Origin: Deltaproteobacteria bacterium
GTDB taxonomy: Bacteria > Desulfobacterota > Anaeroferrophillalia > Anaeroferrophillales > Tharpellaceae
NCBI GenBank assembly: GCA_030633185.1
Contig: DAOVTG010000042.1
Coordinates: forward strand, 1-13,412
Direction of reading: 5' to 3'
DNA length: 13,412 nucleotides
Shown here: piece by piece, positions 1-7,813 of the stretch
Numbering within the stretch: position 1 is the first letter of the stretch
Layout: the number at the start of each line of letters is the position of its first letter
The notes under the pieces: generated by a model
What the model was told of the DNA's origin: nothing
The model's input: the letters and a program-made list of their open reading frames with translations, nothing else
Databases searched by the model: none
Translations under genes and position numbers: made by a program

Positions 1-2
1 AA

Positions 3-1226
3 AAGATCACCGAAGCGATCTATAAGGAAACGCTTAAACTTGACCGCTACCTGACAATCGAGAGTCCGGATATCGATCTTGATCGGCAAAATCGTTTTAT
101 GGTCGCCGGGATGACGGTCGAAATTATCGACCCGGTTAGCGATTACGCCGATTTGATGACTGAACTTTTTGATTTTCCGGCAATTGAAGAGCTCTTGAAA
201 AGTGAGGGATTTGCTTTTCTTTTTGACGCCATGCACGCGGTTACCGGCCCCTATGCCGAAGAGATTTTCTGCCGCCGCCTTAAAGCCTCGCCGAAAAGCC
301 TTCTCAACTGCACGGTCAAACCCGATTTCGGCGGCGGTCATCCCGATCCCAACCTGAAATACGCTAAAGACCTGGTCAAAGTCATGTTCAGTGCCAAAGC
401 TCCGGCTTTCGGTGCGGCATCGGACGGCGACGGTGATCGCAACATGATTTTAGGAGATAATTTTTTTGTCACCCCGAGTGACAGTGTCGCCATAATCGCC
501 GCCAACGCTCATCTCATTAAAGGATACCAAAAAGGCCTTAAAGGGGTAGCTCGCTCAATGCCGACCAGCTGCGCCCTTGACGCAGTTGCGGCAAAGCTCA
601 ACATTGACTGTTTCGAAACCCCAACCGGCTGGAAATTTTTCGGTAATCTGCTTGATGCCGGCCGCTTGACGATCTGCGGCGAGGAGAGTTTTGGCACCGG
701 TTCCGACCATGTCCGCGAAAAAGACGGTCTCTGGGCGGTTCTTTTCTGGCTCAATCTACTCGCTGTAAAAAGACAGAGCGTACAAGCCATCGTTACTGAG
801 CACTGGCATGATTTCGGCCGCAACTACTATTCCCGCCATGATTATGAAGAGGTTGACGGCCAAGCCGCCAAGCAACTGGTGGATAACCTGAGAATGAGAT
901 TTAAAGAACTTCGCAAAAGCCGTTTCGACGCTCTGGAGATTGCCGAAATTGATGATTTCTCCTATCGCGACCCGATCGACAACAGCCTTTCTAAAGAACA
1001 GGGGATCAGGCTTCTTTTTAAAGACAAATCGCGGATTATCCTGCGCCTCTCGGGAACCGGCACCAGTGGGGCGACGATCCGCCTCTACTTCGAAAAAGTT
1101 GAAAAAGATCCCGACCGCATGGAGTTTGAAACCCAAACCGCGCTGGCCCCACTGATCAAACTGGCTGATGATCTTTTTGCGATCAAAAAAGTCACCGGCC
1201 GCAGTAAACCAACGGTGATTACGTAA
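3..1226 (+). CDS. pgm: Phosphoglucomutase, PGM1-type (5'-truncated by window edge)
   Basis: Interconverts glucose-1-phosphate and glucose-6-phosphate in the cytoplasm. The frame is open from the first bases of the window, so the gene begins upstream; 407 residues are visible against about 545-560 for the family. The missing part holds the phosphoserine loop (TASHNPGG type). What is visible matches the PGM1 branch closely: the Mg-binding loop DGDGDRNMILG (DGDGDR at 423-440), SMPTSCALD, ETPTGWKFFGN, the sugar-binding loop GEESFGTGSDH (starting at 678), the phosphate-binding RLSGTGTSGATIRLY (from 1044), and the conserved C-terminal end PTVIT. I see no frameshift. An internal ATG at 99 is not the true start because homology continues upstream of it. 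malQ follows after 44 bases on the same strand, which fits an operon for glycogen or maltodextrin use. Confidence 0.95.
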   Translation, partial: KITEAIYKETLKLDRYLTIESPDIDLDRQNRFMVAGMTVEIIDPVSDYADLMTELFDFPAIEELLKSEGFAFLFDAMHAVTGPYAEEIFCRRLKASPKSLLNCTVKPDFGGGHPDPNLKYAKDLVKVMFSAKAPAFGAASDGDGDRNMILGDNFFVTPSDSVAIIAANAHLIKGYQKGLKGVARSMPTSCALDAVAAKLNIDCFETPTGWKFFGNLLDAGRLTICGEESFGTGSDHVREKDGLWAVLFWLNLLAVKRQSVQAIVTEHWHDFGRNYYSRHDYEEVDGQAAKQLVDNLRMRFKELRKSRFDALEIAEIDDFSYRDPIDNSLSKEQGIRLLFKDKSRIILRLSGTGTSGATIRLYFEKVEKDPDRMEFETQTALAPLIKLADDLFAIKKVTGRSKPTVIT

Positions 1227-1255
1227 GATGAAACTTGTGGTCGCCCCCAAAGCTT

Positions 1256-1261
1256 AAAGGA
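1256..1261 (+). promoter_or_regulatory. Ribosome binding site deciding the malQ start
   Basis: AAAGGA lies 9 bases before the ATG at 1271. No comparable Shine-Dalgarno sequence precedes the upstream in-frame TTG at 1235, so the shorter start is preferred. Confidence 0.6.
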
Positions 1262-1270
1262 CAAGAGTAT

Positions 1271-2830
1271 ATGCCCATTGCAAACCCTGTCCATAACCCA
1301 AAACCGAACCCTGAGCGGGGTGCCGGAATCCTGCTCCACTTCACATCCCTGCCGAGCCCCTGGGGGATTGGCGATCTCGGCCCGGAAGCCGAAAATTTTC
1401 TCGATTTTTTACAGGCATCCGGCCAAAGTTATTGGCAGTTTCTACCTTTGGGACCAACCCTGGCAATCCACGGTCACTCTCCCTACATGAGTCCGTCGGC
1501 ATTTGCCGGCAACCCGCTTCTAATCAGCCCCGATTACCTTCTACGTGACGGCTGGATTAAGGCCGATGACATTTCTGAAGATCCGGAATTTTATCAATAT
1601 TTGGTTGAGTTTAAAGAGGTCGCGGCCTTCAAAGAAACCCTGCTCGAAAAGGCCTTTGCCACCTTTCTTAAAACAAAGCAGCAGCAAAATACCTTTGCTA
1701 AATTTTGCGACAACTCCCCCTGGCTTAACGATTATGCCCTGTTTGCCGCTCTCGGGGAAAAACATTCCGGCCTGCCCTGGCACGACTGGCCCTCAGAACT
1801 CGCCCGACGCGACCCGCAAGCTCTGGCACAGGCCGGGCAAACCTTGACGAAAACCGTCGAATACCACAAATTTATCCAGTTTCTCTTTGCCGAACAGTGG
1901 CAGGAGTTAAAAGAAAAAGCGGATCTGCGAAAAATTAGATTTATCGGAGATGTGCCCATCTATGTTGCCTTAAACAGCGCTGATGTCTGGACTCACCAGG
2001 AGTGTTTTCAACTCAACCCTGAAACCCTCAAACCGGAATACGTAGCTGGCGTTCCACCCGACTATTTCAGCCCCACCGGCCAGGCCTGGGGCAATCCACT
2101 CTATCGCTGGCAATCAGAAAACCAACCAAATGAGACTGTCATAAAGTGGTGGCAGTGGCGCTTACAACGCCTGGCGGAGCTCGTTGAGATTGTTAGAATC
2201 GACCATTTTCGGGCCTTCGAAGCCTATTGGCGAATTCCTGAAGCAGCTGAAACCGCAGAACAAGGTGAATGGATCAAAGGGCCGGGAGAAGCCTTTTTCT
2301 CCCGCCTTGAAGATGCCTTGCAAAATTTACTTATCATCGCCGAAGACTTGGGAACCATAACTCCGGCCGTCGAGAAATTAAGACACCGCTTAGGCTTTGC
2401 CGGCATGAAAGTACTGCAGTTCGCCTTTGACGGACAACCGGACAACCCCTACTTACCCTGGAATTTCACCTCGCCGAACTGTGTCGTCTACAGCGGCACC
2501 CACGACAACGAAACCACGGTCGGTTGGTATCTTGACGTAAACGTCGATGATAGCTGTAAAGAGCGGGCTCGGCACGCTGCCAACAGCGACGGCCATACCA
2601 TCCATCTTGATTTCATAAAATTGGCCTACGCCTCAATCGCAACCCTGGCCATCATCCCGATGCAGGATGTCTTAGGTTTCGGCAGCGATTGCCGCATGAA
2701 CTGGCCCGGTTCCAACGAAAGAAACTGGGCCTGGCGCTGCGCACCGCGTTTTATCACTGAGGAGATCACGAAAATGCTCTACTCTGAAGCCGCTTTCTAC
2801 AATCGTATTTCAGATTGTGCTACTTCTTAA
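1271..2830 (+). CDS. malQ: 4-alpha-glucanotransferase (amylomaltase, GH77)
   Basis: Transfers alpha-1,4-glucan segments between maltodextrins, releasing glucose; cytoplasmic. The predicted product has 519 residues, normal for the family. It opens with the typical RGAGILLHFTSLPSPWGIGDLG block. All three GH77 catalytic residues are visible: nucleophile D311 in VRIDHFRAFEAYWRIP, acid/base E358 in IIAEDLGTITP, and transition-state stabiliser D412 in SGTHDNETTVGW. Their spacing (47 and 54 residues) is close to that of the Thermus enzyme. The C-terminus has the usual RMNWPG...NWAWR block. I chose the ATG at 1271 because AAAGGA (1256-1261) lies 9 bases upstream and homology begins after it. An upstream in-frame TTG at 1235 would add 12 non-conserved residues. 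It probably shares a transcript with pgm, giving glucan remodelling followed by entry of glucose-1-phosphate into glycolysis. Confidence 0.95.
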   Translation: MPIANPVHNPKPNPERGAGILLHFTSLPSPWGIGDLGPEAENFLDFLQASGQSYWQFLPLGPTLAIHGHSPYMSPSAFAGNPLLISPDYLLRDGWIKADDISEDPEFYQYLVEFKEVAAFKETLLEKAFATFLKTKQQQNTFAKFCDNSPWLNDYALFAALGEKHSGLPWHDWPSELARRDPQALAQAGQTLTKTVEYHKFIQFLFAEQWQELKEKADLRKIRFIGDVPIYVALNSADVWTHQECFQLNPETLKPEYVAGVPPDYFSPTGQAWGNPLYRWQSENQPNETVIKWWQWRLQRLAELVEIVRIDHFRAFEAYWRIPEAAETAEQGEWIKGPGEAFFSRLEDALQNLLIIAEDLGTITPAVEKLRHRLGFAGMKVLQFAFDGQPDNPYLPWNFTSPNCVVYSGTHDNETTVGWYLDVNVDDSCKERARHAANSDGHTIHLDFIKLAYASIATLAIIPMQDVLGFGSDCRMNWPGSNERNWAWRCAPRFITEEITKMLYSEAAFYNRISDCATS

Positions 2831-2854
2831 CCAAACTGCAACTTTTATCCAGAC

Positions 2855-2934
2855 GCCTATTCCGGGGACACCTTACTTAATTCAAGGCAGGTTAAAATCT
2901 TCCTTGAATTAAGTAAGGTGTCCCCGGAATAGGC
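2855..2934. repeat. Perfect 33-base inverted repeat (REP-like palindrome)
   Basis: The left arm 2855-2887 and right arm 2902-2934 are exact reverse complements over 33 of 33 bases, around a 14-base loop (2888-2901). The arms carry the core ggggacaccttacttaatt. From memory, palindromes with this core occur dispersed in deltaproteobacterial genomes and near REP-associated Y1 transposases, but no such transposase gene is in this window. It could form a DNA cruciform or an RNA hairpin at the 3' end of malQ. Confidence 0.9.
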
Positions 2935-2970
2935 ATGTCCCCGGAATAGGCAAGTCCCCGGAATAGGCAA
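2920..2970 (+). repeat. Three tandem copies of a 17-base unit
   Basis: The units at 2920-2936, 2937-2953 and 2954-2970 all begin gtccccggaataggca; the 17th base is t, a and a respectively. The first unit is the outer end of the right arm of the neighbouring 33-base palindrome, so the array looks like expansion of that arm by slippage or repeated insertion. Confidence 0.9.
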
Positions 2971-3036
2971 AGACAAATTAAACTTTTTCTGTCACACCGG
3001 TTAACCACTGTTTGATACCTTCGTAAAAAGTAACGG

Positions 3037-3163
3037 GATGGCTAAGTAAAAATTTCGATATACAAGATGTTGTGGTTTTTCAGGCGCGAGACCATACATA
3101 TAGCATGTCGAGTGTCTGAAAAACCACAACAGCGCAGTAGATCGGACTTTTTACTTAGCCATC
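3037..3163. repeat. Nested imperfect palindrome, dispersed-repeat family
   Basis: The outer arms 3037-3059 and 3141-3163 pair over 21 of 23 bases and begin or end in gatggctaagtaaaaa and its complement. Inside, 3068-3083 and 3116-3131 form a perfect 16-base stem containing gttgtggtttttcag, around a 32-base apical region. A further 7-base pairing (gtaaaaa at 3023-3029 with 3173-3179) flanks it. The 18 bases at 3034-3051 recur exactly at 9662-9679, so this belongs to a dispersed family. It has no coding capacity and looks like a MITE- or REP-type element. Confidence 0.85.
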
Positions 3164-3199
3164 ACTGTTTAATTTTTACTGAACTAAACCAATTCACCT

Positions 3200-4036
3200 C
3201 TAACCACGATTAAAATCAGGCAAAAGTCGTTGGGCGTTGTTAATAAAGATATTATCAAGAACGGCCTCAGATAGATCTAGAGCGGCAATCTTCTCGGCAT
3301 TAGCCGCGACTCCCGGCACTCCCGGGAAATCGGTGCCGAAAAGAAAGCGGTGATTTAATCTCGCCAATTTGGGATAGTAACGCAACAGATTTTGCGGCGG
3401 TAGTCCGGAGAGATCGATATAGACATTTTCATGCCGCATCACCATAAACTCGGCCAGCTGATACCAAAAGCCGCGGCCGCCGTGACAGAGAATCAGGTTT
3501 AAAGAGGGAAAATCGACCGCCACATCATCGTAATCGTAGGGATCGGCATGGCGCAGCCGGGTACCGGGGAAAATCGAGGTGCCGGCATGCAGCATGAGCG
3601 GCAGATTGCGCTCTTGACAGATCTCATAAACCGGATAGAGGCGTTGATCATTAACCCGGTGCCGGCAATGCACCCCATGAATCTTTAAGCCCTTGACCCC
3701 AAGAGCCAGCTGACGTTCAAACTCGGCCACCGGATCAAGATGAATTTCAGGGTTCAACGCCCCAAAAGGGATATATTGAGGATAACGCCGACTGACCTCA
3801 AGCGCTCTTTCAACCGGCATGACTCCAGCCGTATGCAAAGCATACTCCGGCAATAAAACCCCACCGACAACCCCCTCATCAACAAGTACTTTATGGAAAT
3901 CATCTATGTCAAGCAGGCCATCCTCTGCATAAATCTTGCGCGAGTAAGGGCCGGTGTCCATCCAGAGTTGCCGAGCCTCTTTCGACCACTCATGATAATG
4001 GCCGACATGAAGGTGAAAATCAAATACTTTTCGCAT
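3200..4036 (-). CDS. Amidohydrolase-2 family metal-dependent hydrolase
   Basis: A TIM-barrel hydrolase or decarboxylase-like enzyme of the Amidohydro_2 group (PF04909 type); the substrate cannot be told from sequence. The 278-residue product shows the expected metal and catalytic positions: H8 and H10 in DFHLH, H150 in LMLHAGTS, H185 in LILCHGGRG, and D236 in FLFGTDFPG. K118 in GVKGLKIHG sits on the strand where such enzymes often place a lysine. No signal peptide is visible, so it is probably cytoplasmic. I prefer the ATG at 4036, which has AGGT 6 bases upstream and places the HxH motif near the N-terminus as usual. An ATG at 4057 would add seven residues and has no clear ribosome site. It lies 84 bases downstream of the methyltransferase-like gene on the same strand, so the two may share a transcript. 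Family assignment is firm and function is not. Confidence 0.85.
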   Translation of the reverse strand: MRKVFDFHLHVGHYHEWSKEARQLWMDTGPYSRKIYAEDGLLDIDDFHKVLVDEGVVGGVLLPEYALHTAGVMPVERALEVSRRYPQYIPFGALNPEIHLDPVAEFERQLALGVKGLKIHGVHCRHRVNDQRLYPVYEICQERNLPLMLHAGTSIFPGTRLRHADPYDYDDVAVDFPSLNLILCHGGRGFWYQLAEFMVMRHENVYIDLSGLPPQNLLRYYPKLARLNHRFLFGTDFPGVPGVAANAEKIAALDLSEAVLDNIFINNAQRLLPDFNRG

Positions 4037-4120
4037 ATTATTACCTAACCACCCCATTAACTTATTACAAGTCCATCAAGGATTGATTTTAAGATGAAAT
4101 TACACTTCCCGGAGAGCCCC

Positions 4121-4942
4121 TTAACCTTTTTTTGTGAACCAGAAAGAGGATCCGCCGGCGGAGATACCATCAAGCCCTGGGGTCTGCCATAACAGGTTGA
4201 AAATCTCTTTCAGGTTGGTACGCCAGGAGATATAGGCATTAGGCAACATGATCTCAAATTTTTCATGGGCGTAAAGCAACATTGCTCCGAGAACATACTG
4301 TTCTGAATACATGCGTCGAGACCACTCATCAGGATAATCGAAAGGCCAGGGGATATCGTGCAGGTGAATCAAAACTCCGGCCTTGAGCCGGGGAATAACC
4401 TCAAGAAAAAAGACTGTATTATCAGAGTTCTGCAAAACTCGGTGTGAACCGTCAAAAAAGACTATGTCACCAGGTTCGAGAGCCTCGAAAAGCTCCAGAT
4501 CACACTCCTCGAGACGCTCCCTTATAACCGTTTCACAAAGAGCATCAATCTCAGCCCGAGGATAAGGGTCTATGGAAATAATCCGGGTGGCCGGACTGTT
4601 AAACCGGATGGCCTGAGCCGCAAATTTAGTGGAGTGACCTGAACCAACTTCGATATAGAGTTTCGGCCTCTTTTCCGAGATAAAACCGTAAACCGCCAAA
4701 GCATCGGGCCCGGGCAAAAAACCGTTATTCCAATAAGGCTCCAATGACGAACCCGGCTTACCGGTCAGACTGATTTCCTGGAGCTGAACCACATATTTGA
4801 CAAACCCTTCGAGAGTCTCTTTGTAGCTCTCTCGTTTTTTGGCCAAAATAGCGTCGATTTCAGCATGAAAAGGTTTGAGACCACCATAACGCTGCTTCAT
4901 GTTATGAGGATAGTAATCATCTATTTTTATTCTGGAACTCAT
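4121..4942 (-). CDS. Class I SAM-dependent methyltransferase-like protein
   Basis: A 273-residue protein with a Rossmann methyltransferase core of the Methyltransf_24 type. In order: a charged N-terminal helical part (about 1-60); the SAM-binding motif I LYIEVGSGHSTKFAAQ (EVGSGHS at 98-104); an acidic residue after strand 2 in IISIDPYP (D125); DIVFFDGSHR after strand 4 (D164); and HLHDIPWPFDYP (about 193-204). The HxHD and DGSHR groups could bind a metal or act in catalysis. The start at 4942 has CGGA 6 bases upstream; a second ATG at 4948 would add two residues. The substrate is unknown. Relatives recalled from memory sit in sugar or surface-polysaccharide loci, but no glycosyltransferase is nearby here. 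It is followed by the amidohydrolase gene, possibly as a two-gene unit. Confidence 0.8.
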   Translation of the reverse strand: MSSRIKIDDYYPHNMKQRYGGLKPFHAEIDAILAKKRESYKETLEGFVKYVVQLQEISLTGKPGSSLEPYWNNGFLPGPDALAVYGFISEKRPKLYIEVGSGHSTKFAAQAIRFNSPATRIISIDPYPRAEIDALCETVIRERLEECDLELFEALEPGDIVFFDGSHRVLQNSDNTVFFLEVIPRLKAGVLIHLHDIPWPFDYPDEWSRRMYSEQYVLGAMLLYAHEKFEIMLPNAYISWRTNLKEIFNLLWQTPGLDGISAGGSSFWFTKKG

Positions 4943-5134
4943 AATCATTCCGGTTCAGCTTTAATTTTCAGCCTTCAACCTACGGTAAAAATCACTTCAT
5001 AAGGATAATAATCCAGTTTGCTAGCACCGGATCTCAAAATCTGTCAAGAAAAAAACGACCGTTGACGGCTTCGCAAAAAAATCCCTCAACCAGCCAGGCA
5101 AGGGTAAGTGCCTATCTGTAAACATAAAAACAGA

Positions 5135-5162
5135 TTGACAAAGAGTTTTTCTCAGGTATACT
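5135..5162 (+). promoter_or_regulatory. Near-consensus sigma-70 promoter for the secreted protein
   Basis: TTGACA at 5135-5140 and TATACT at 5157-5162 are separated by 16 bases. Initiation would fall near 5169, leaving a leader of about 70 bases before the ATG at 5241. The surrounding DNA is AT-rich. Upstream, 4943-5134 holds nothing else I can identify. Confidence 0.65.
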
Positions 5163-5240
5163 TCAATATATTGTTGGTATGCTTGAGAAATCTCTCATAT
5201 CTGGATAACCATCCACAACCATACAATTTTGGAGATAAAA

Positions 5241-6677
5241 ATGAAGATTAAACGATTAATTATGTTGCTATTATTTTTATCCCTTATCGCATTGAACGCT
5301 TGGAGTGCCAACCCTCCACAACTAATCAGCAGCATACCTGCCGATGGGCATCTGACCGCAGATCCCTGGACTATCTGCGTGGAGTTTACCTTCAGTGAAC
5401 CGATGAACGAATCTTTCATGTTAAGATTCTCACCTGATTACTTGCGCGACGATCACGACCTCTCATCCTGGTCGGCGGATGGAAGAACTTTACACTATTG
5501 CCGGAGCAGCCGAAGCGACCCCTTACCGGTTGGTAGTTACTGGTTTAAATTAAACCCCGCCGGCTATGATGCTAAATTCAAGGCCGCAGCCACCCAGATT
5601 GCCTTACCCGAAACGACAATCAGTTTTACGGTCACCGCTGACGGCAGCAACGATGTCGCGGCCCCACAAATCATCAGCAGTATACCGGCCCATAGTACAG
5701 TAGATGTTAACCCGGCAACTTCCTACTTTGAGGTCACTTTCAGTGAGCCGATGGATACAGATCATTGGAACGTTTACTACTCTATGAATATATGGGACAG
5801 TAGCGCCGCATCATGGTCAGTAGACGGGCGAACATTTCGCCTTTTCCGAACCACGAGCACACCCTTACCGGCAGGTAATCACTGCTTTGATTTAAGTCCT
5901 GCTTACGATCCTGCTCAATATTTCATATCTGCTGCGGGAACTAAATTAGCAGAAACGACAATCTGTTTTACGGTCGGCTCATCAAGCCAGGCAGATCTAA
6001 TCCACACCTACTACATCCCCTATTTCACTTCCGGCGGCGTCTATAACTACTGGTCGGGGTTAGGTGTTTCCAATAATAACGAACTGAATTCCGCAACAAT
6101 ACAGATTACGACTTATAATAGTAACGGCACGATCTTATCAACCTCCGCCAGCGAGCCAATAGCTGCTAACGGTCAATTTTCCAGTGTCCTGGCTGGAGGC
6201 CAGACGACGACCGGCTGGGCCAAGATAGGCTCGTCTGAAGAGCTCTCCGGTTTGAGTTTTATGGGCTTTGGTTTCATGGGATCGAACATCATGGCTGATG
6301 TCCCCTTTATTTCCGAGTTGTCCACAGCCCTGATGATCCCCCACGTAGCCCAAGATGGTTCCTGGGATACCAACGTGCAGGTCTGTAACCCTAACAACAC
6401 ACCGGTCGTTATTACCCTGACCTTCATTTTCCCGACCGGCCAAGCCCATATCTCTGCCCCACAATCTCTGGGGGCTTACTGTAGCGCAACCTATCCTCTG
6501 AGTACTATATTCACAAATTATTTGCCACTACCTAGAGGTAAAGTGAAGTTGACGGTCACTCAGGGCGACGGAATCTGTGCTTTCGCCCTCTACAAAAATC
6601 TAAAAACCGGAGGTCACTGCTTTGCCGGCATAAGTGCTGACCCACTATTACCAAGCGGACCAATCCACCCATTTTGA
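5241..6677 (+). CDS. Secreted protein with tandem Ig-like (Big_5/SbsA-type) and tandem beta-rich C-terminal repeats
   Basis: Function unknown; probably exported and extracellular or surface-associated. The start at 5241 is fixed by GGAG at 5231-5234 and by the Sec signal peptide that begins there (MKIKR, a hydrophobic run, then cleavage near AWSA, about residue 23). The mature part has two homologous Ig-like units, about 25-135 and 141-246. Both carry PQ(L/I)ISSIPA near the start, then FSEPM, SWS.DGRT, PLP.G and ETTI.FTV. A second pair of repeats follows (about 252-360 and 364-478), each opening with (Y/M)IP and containing G.W or Y.W, (V/L).N.N and a closing F..Y.N type strand. The second half resembles beta-sandwich repeats common in large secreted bacterial proteins. 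No anchor, LPXTG or autotransporter domain is visible. The gene is monocistronic, with its own promoter and a terminator beginning 29 bases after the stop. Confidence 0.8.
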   Translation: MKIKRLIMLLLFLSLIALNAWSANPPQLISSIPADGHLTADPWTICVEFTFSEPMNESFMLRFSPDYLRDDHDLSSWSADGRTLHYCRSSRSDPLPVGSYWFKLNPAGYDAKFKAAATQIALPETTISFTVTADGSNDVAAPQIISSIPAHSTVDVNPATSYFEVTFSEPMDTDHWNVYYSMNIWDSSAASWSVDGRTFRLFRTTSTPLPAGNHCFDLSPAYDPAQYFISAAGTKLAETTICFTVGSSSQADLIHTYYIPYFTSGGVYNYWSGLGVSNNNELNSATIQITTYNSNGTILSTSASEPIAANGQFSSVLAGGQTTTGWAKIGSSEELSGLSFMGFGFMGSNIMADVPFISELSTALMIPHVAQDGSWDTNVQVCNPNNTPVVITLTFIFPTGQAHISAPQSLGAYCSATYPLSTIFTNYLPLPRGKVKLTVTQGDGICAFALYKNLKTGGHCFAGISADPLLPSGPIHPF

Positions 6678-6706
6678 GAATTTCTCTAACAATTTTTACC
6701 ATTTTA

Positions 6707-6756
6707 AATAACAAAGGGGCTGTAATCAAGAAATCGGTTACAGCCCCTTTGTTATT
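6707..6756. terminator. Hairpin terminator between convergent genes
   Basis: Arms 6707-6725 and 6738-6756 are perfect 19-base reverse complements with a 12-base loop. The stem carries aaaggggctgta and ends in tttgttatt. It lies between the 3' end of the secreted-protein gene (6677) and that of wtpC (6779), so it can serve both directions. The tail beyond the stem is only weakly T-rich on either strand. Confidence 0.8.
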
Positions 6757-6778
6757 GGAATTTTAACACTTTAGGGCT

Positions 6779-7813
6779 CTACAACAAATGAACGGCGGTG
6801 GCTTTAAAGGAGAGAAAGAAGCCTGTATCGACTACCGGTTCGAGGTCAAAGAAGGCGTGACTGGTGATGACTGCTGTAAAGATGAGGGAATTTACAGCAA
6901 AATCGATCTCGTAGAAAAAACCGTGGCTGCGGATGGCGATGACCTTTCCGGCAAAGGAGTTCTGGAGACTGGAAACCAGAGGTTCTTTGCTCAAAATCAG
7001 ATCTTCCGGACGAATAGCGATATAACCATGCGTCCCGTCAGCCTCTCGTCCAACCTTGATCTCGACACCGCCGGCTCGGGCGGTGACCCCCGAAAATTCA
7101 ACTTTGAAAAGGTTTTTCATGCCGACAAAATCAGCGACCATGGTTGAAGTCGGTCGACAAAAAATCTCTTCAATGCTTCCTACCTGTTCAAGCACTCCCC
7201 GGTTCATGACTGCGGCCCGTTGGGCCAGTGAAAGAGCTTCGGAAAAATCGTGGGTTACCATCATAAAGGTAGCACCGCTCGCCTGATGTAAGGTTTTCAG
7301 GTGAGCCCTTAAATCCTGACGAAAATTGGGATCAAGTGCCGAGAGGGGTTCGTCGAGCAAAAGAATGTCGGGACTAACGGCCAGAGCCCGGGCCAAGGCG
7401 ACGCGCTGCTGTTCACCTCCGCTTAGGGTCTCTGGATAACGCTGCAAAAGATGGTTTAAGTTTAAGCGCTCAACGAGCTCATCAATCGGCGCGAAACTCC
7501 TTTTATGGGGCTGAAAACGGAGACCGTAACGAATATTATCAAGCACCGTCAAATGCGGAAAAAGGGCGTAATCCTGATAAACAATACTGATGCCCCGCTT
7601 CTCCGGAGCTAAGTTGGTGATCTTGCGATCATTGATGAAAATATCTCCCCCGACAATCGGCACTAAACCAACCAAAGCTTCTAACAGCACGCTCTTTCCG
7701 GCTCCGGTAGGCCCCATCAGGGCAAAAAAATCACCGGATTCCAGGGTCAGATTGATATCTCGCAGATGAAATGAGCCGAGATCGACCGCAAGATTATCTA
7801 TCCTGATGCTCAC
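6779..7813 (-). CDS. wtpC: Tungstate/molybdate ABC transporter ATPase
   Basis: The ATP-hydrolysing subunit that powers oxyanion import through WtpB, on the inner face of the membrane. The 344-residue product has a complete nucleotide-binding domain: Walker A GPTGAGKS at 34-41, Q-loop Q80 in IVYQDYALFPH, signature LSGGEQQ at 130-136, Walker B ILLLDEP at 150-156, and H-loop H188 in VTHD. From about residue 240 there is a C-terminal regulatory region of TOBE/Mop type (IAIRPEDL...), as in ModC/WtpC proteins, which may sense oxyanion. The start is a GTG at 7813 whose bases overlap the wtpB stop codon (shared GTGA at 7810-7813), implying translational coupling. It is the last gene of wtpA-wtpB-wtpC. 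Assignment to Wtp rather than Mod rests mainly on the neighbouring WtpA and WtpB. Confidence 0.9.
   Translation of the reverse strand: MSIRIDNLAVDLGSFHLRDINLTLESGDFFALMGPTGAGKSVLLEALVGLVPIVGGDIFINDRKITNLAPEKRGISIVYQDYALFPHLTVLDNIRYGLRFQPHKRSFAPIDELVERLNLNHLLQRYPETLSGGEQQRVALARALAVSPDILLLDEPLSALDPNFRQDLRAHLKTLHQASGATFMMVTHDFSEALSLAQRAAVMNRGVLEQVGSIEEIFCRPTSTMVADFVGMKNLFKVEFSGVTARAGGVEIKVGREADGTHGYIAIRPEDLILSKEPLVSSLQNSFAGKVIAIRSHGFFYEIDFAVNSLIFTAVITSHAFFDLEPVVDTGFFLSFKATAVHLL

Larger units (their letters stand above)
2831..3199. other. Convergent intergenic region occupied by palindromic repeats
   Basis: These 369 bases separate the 3' ends of malQ (plus strand) and the amidohydrolase gene (minus strand). 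I see no credible coding frame. It holds two separate palindromic elements, listed individually (2855-2970 and 3037-3163), which together cover most of the space. Either hairpin could also end transcription, but neither is followed by a long T tract. Confidence 0.8.

Noticed and set aside
756..1250. Long minus-strand frame of 164 codons inside pgm
   Set aside because: It is antisense to a strongly conserved phosphoglucomutase reading frame and has no family features; a shadow of codon bias.
2831..3199. CRISPR array or insertion sequence in the repeat-rich gap
   Set aside because: The 17-base repeats are directly adjacent without spacers, and there is no transposase gene or terminal inverted repeats around a coding region.
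5018..5047. TTGACA on the minus strand upstream of the methyltransferase-like gene (5047-5042)
   Set aside because: No acceptable -10 sequence follows at 16-18 bases, so I do not call a promoter.
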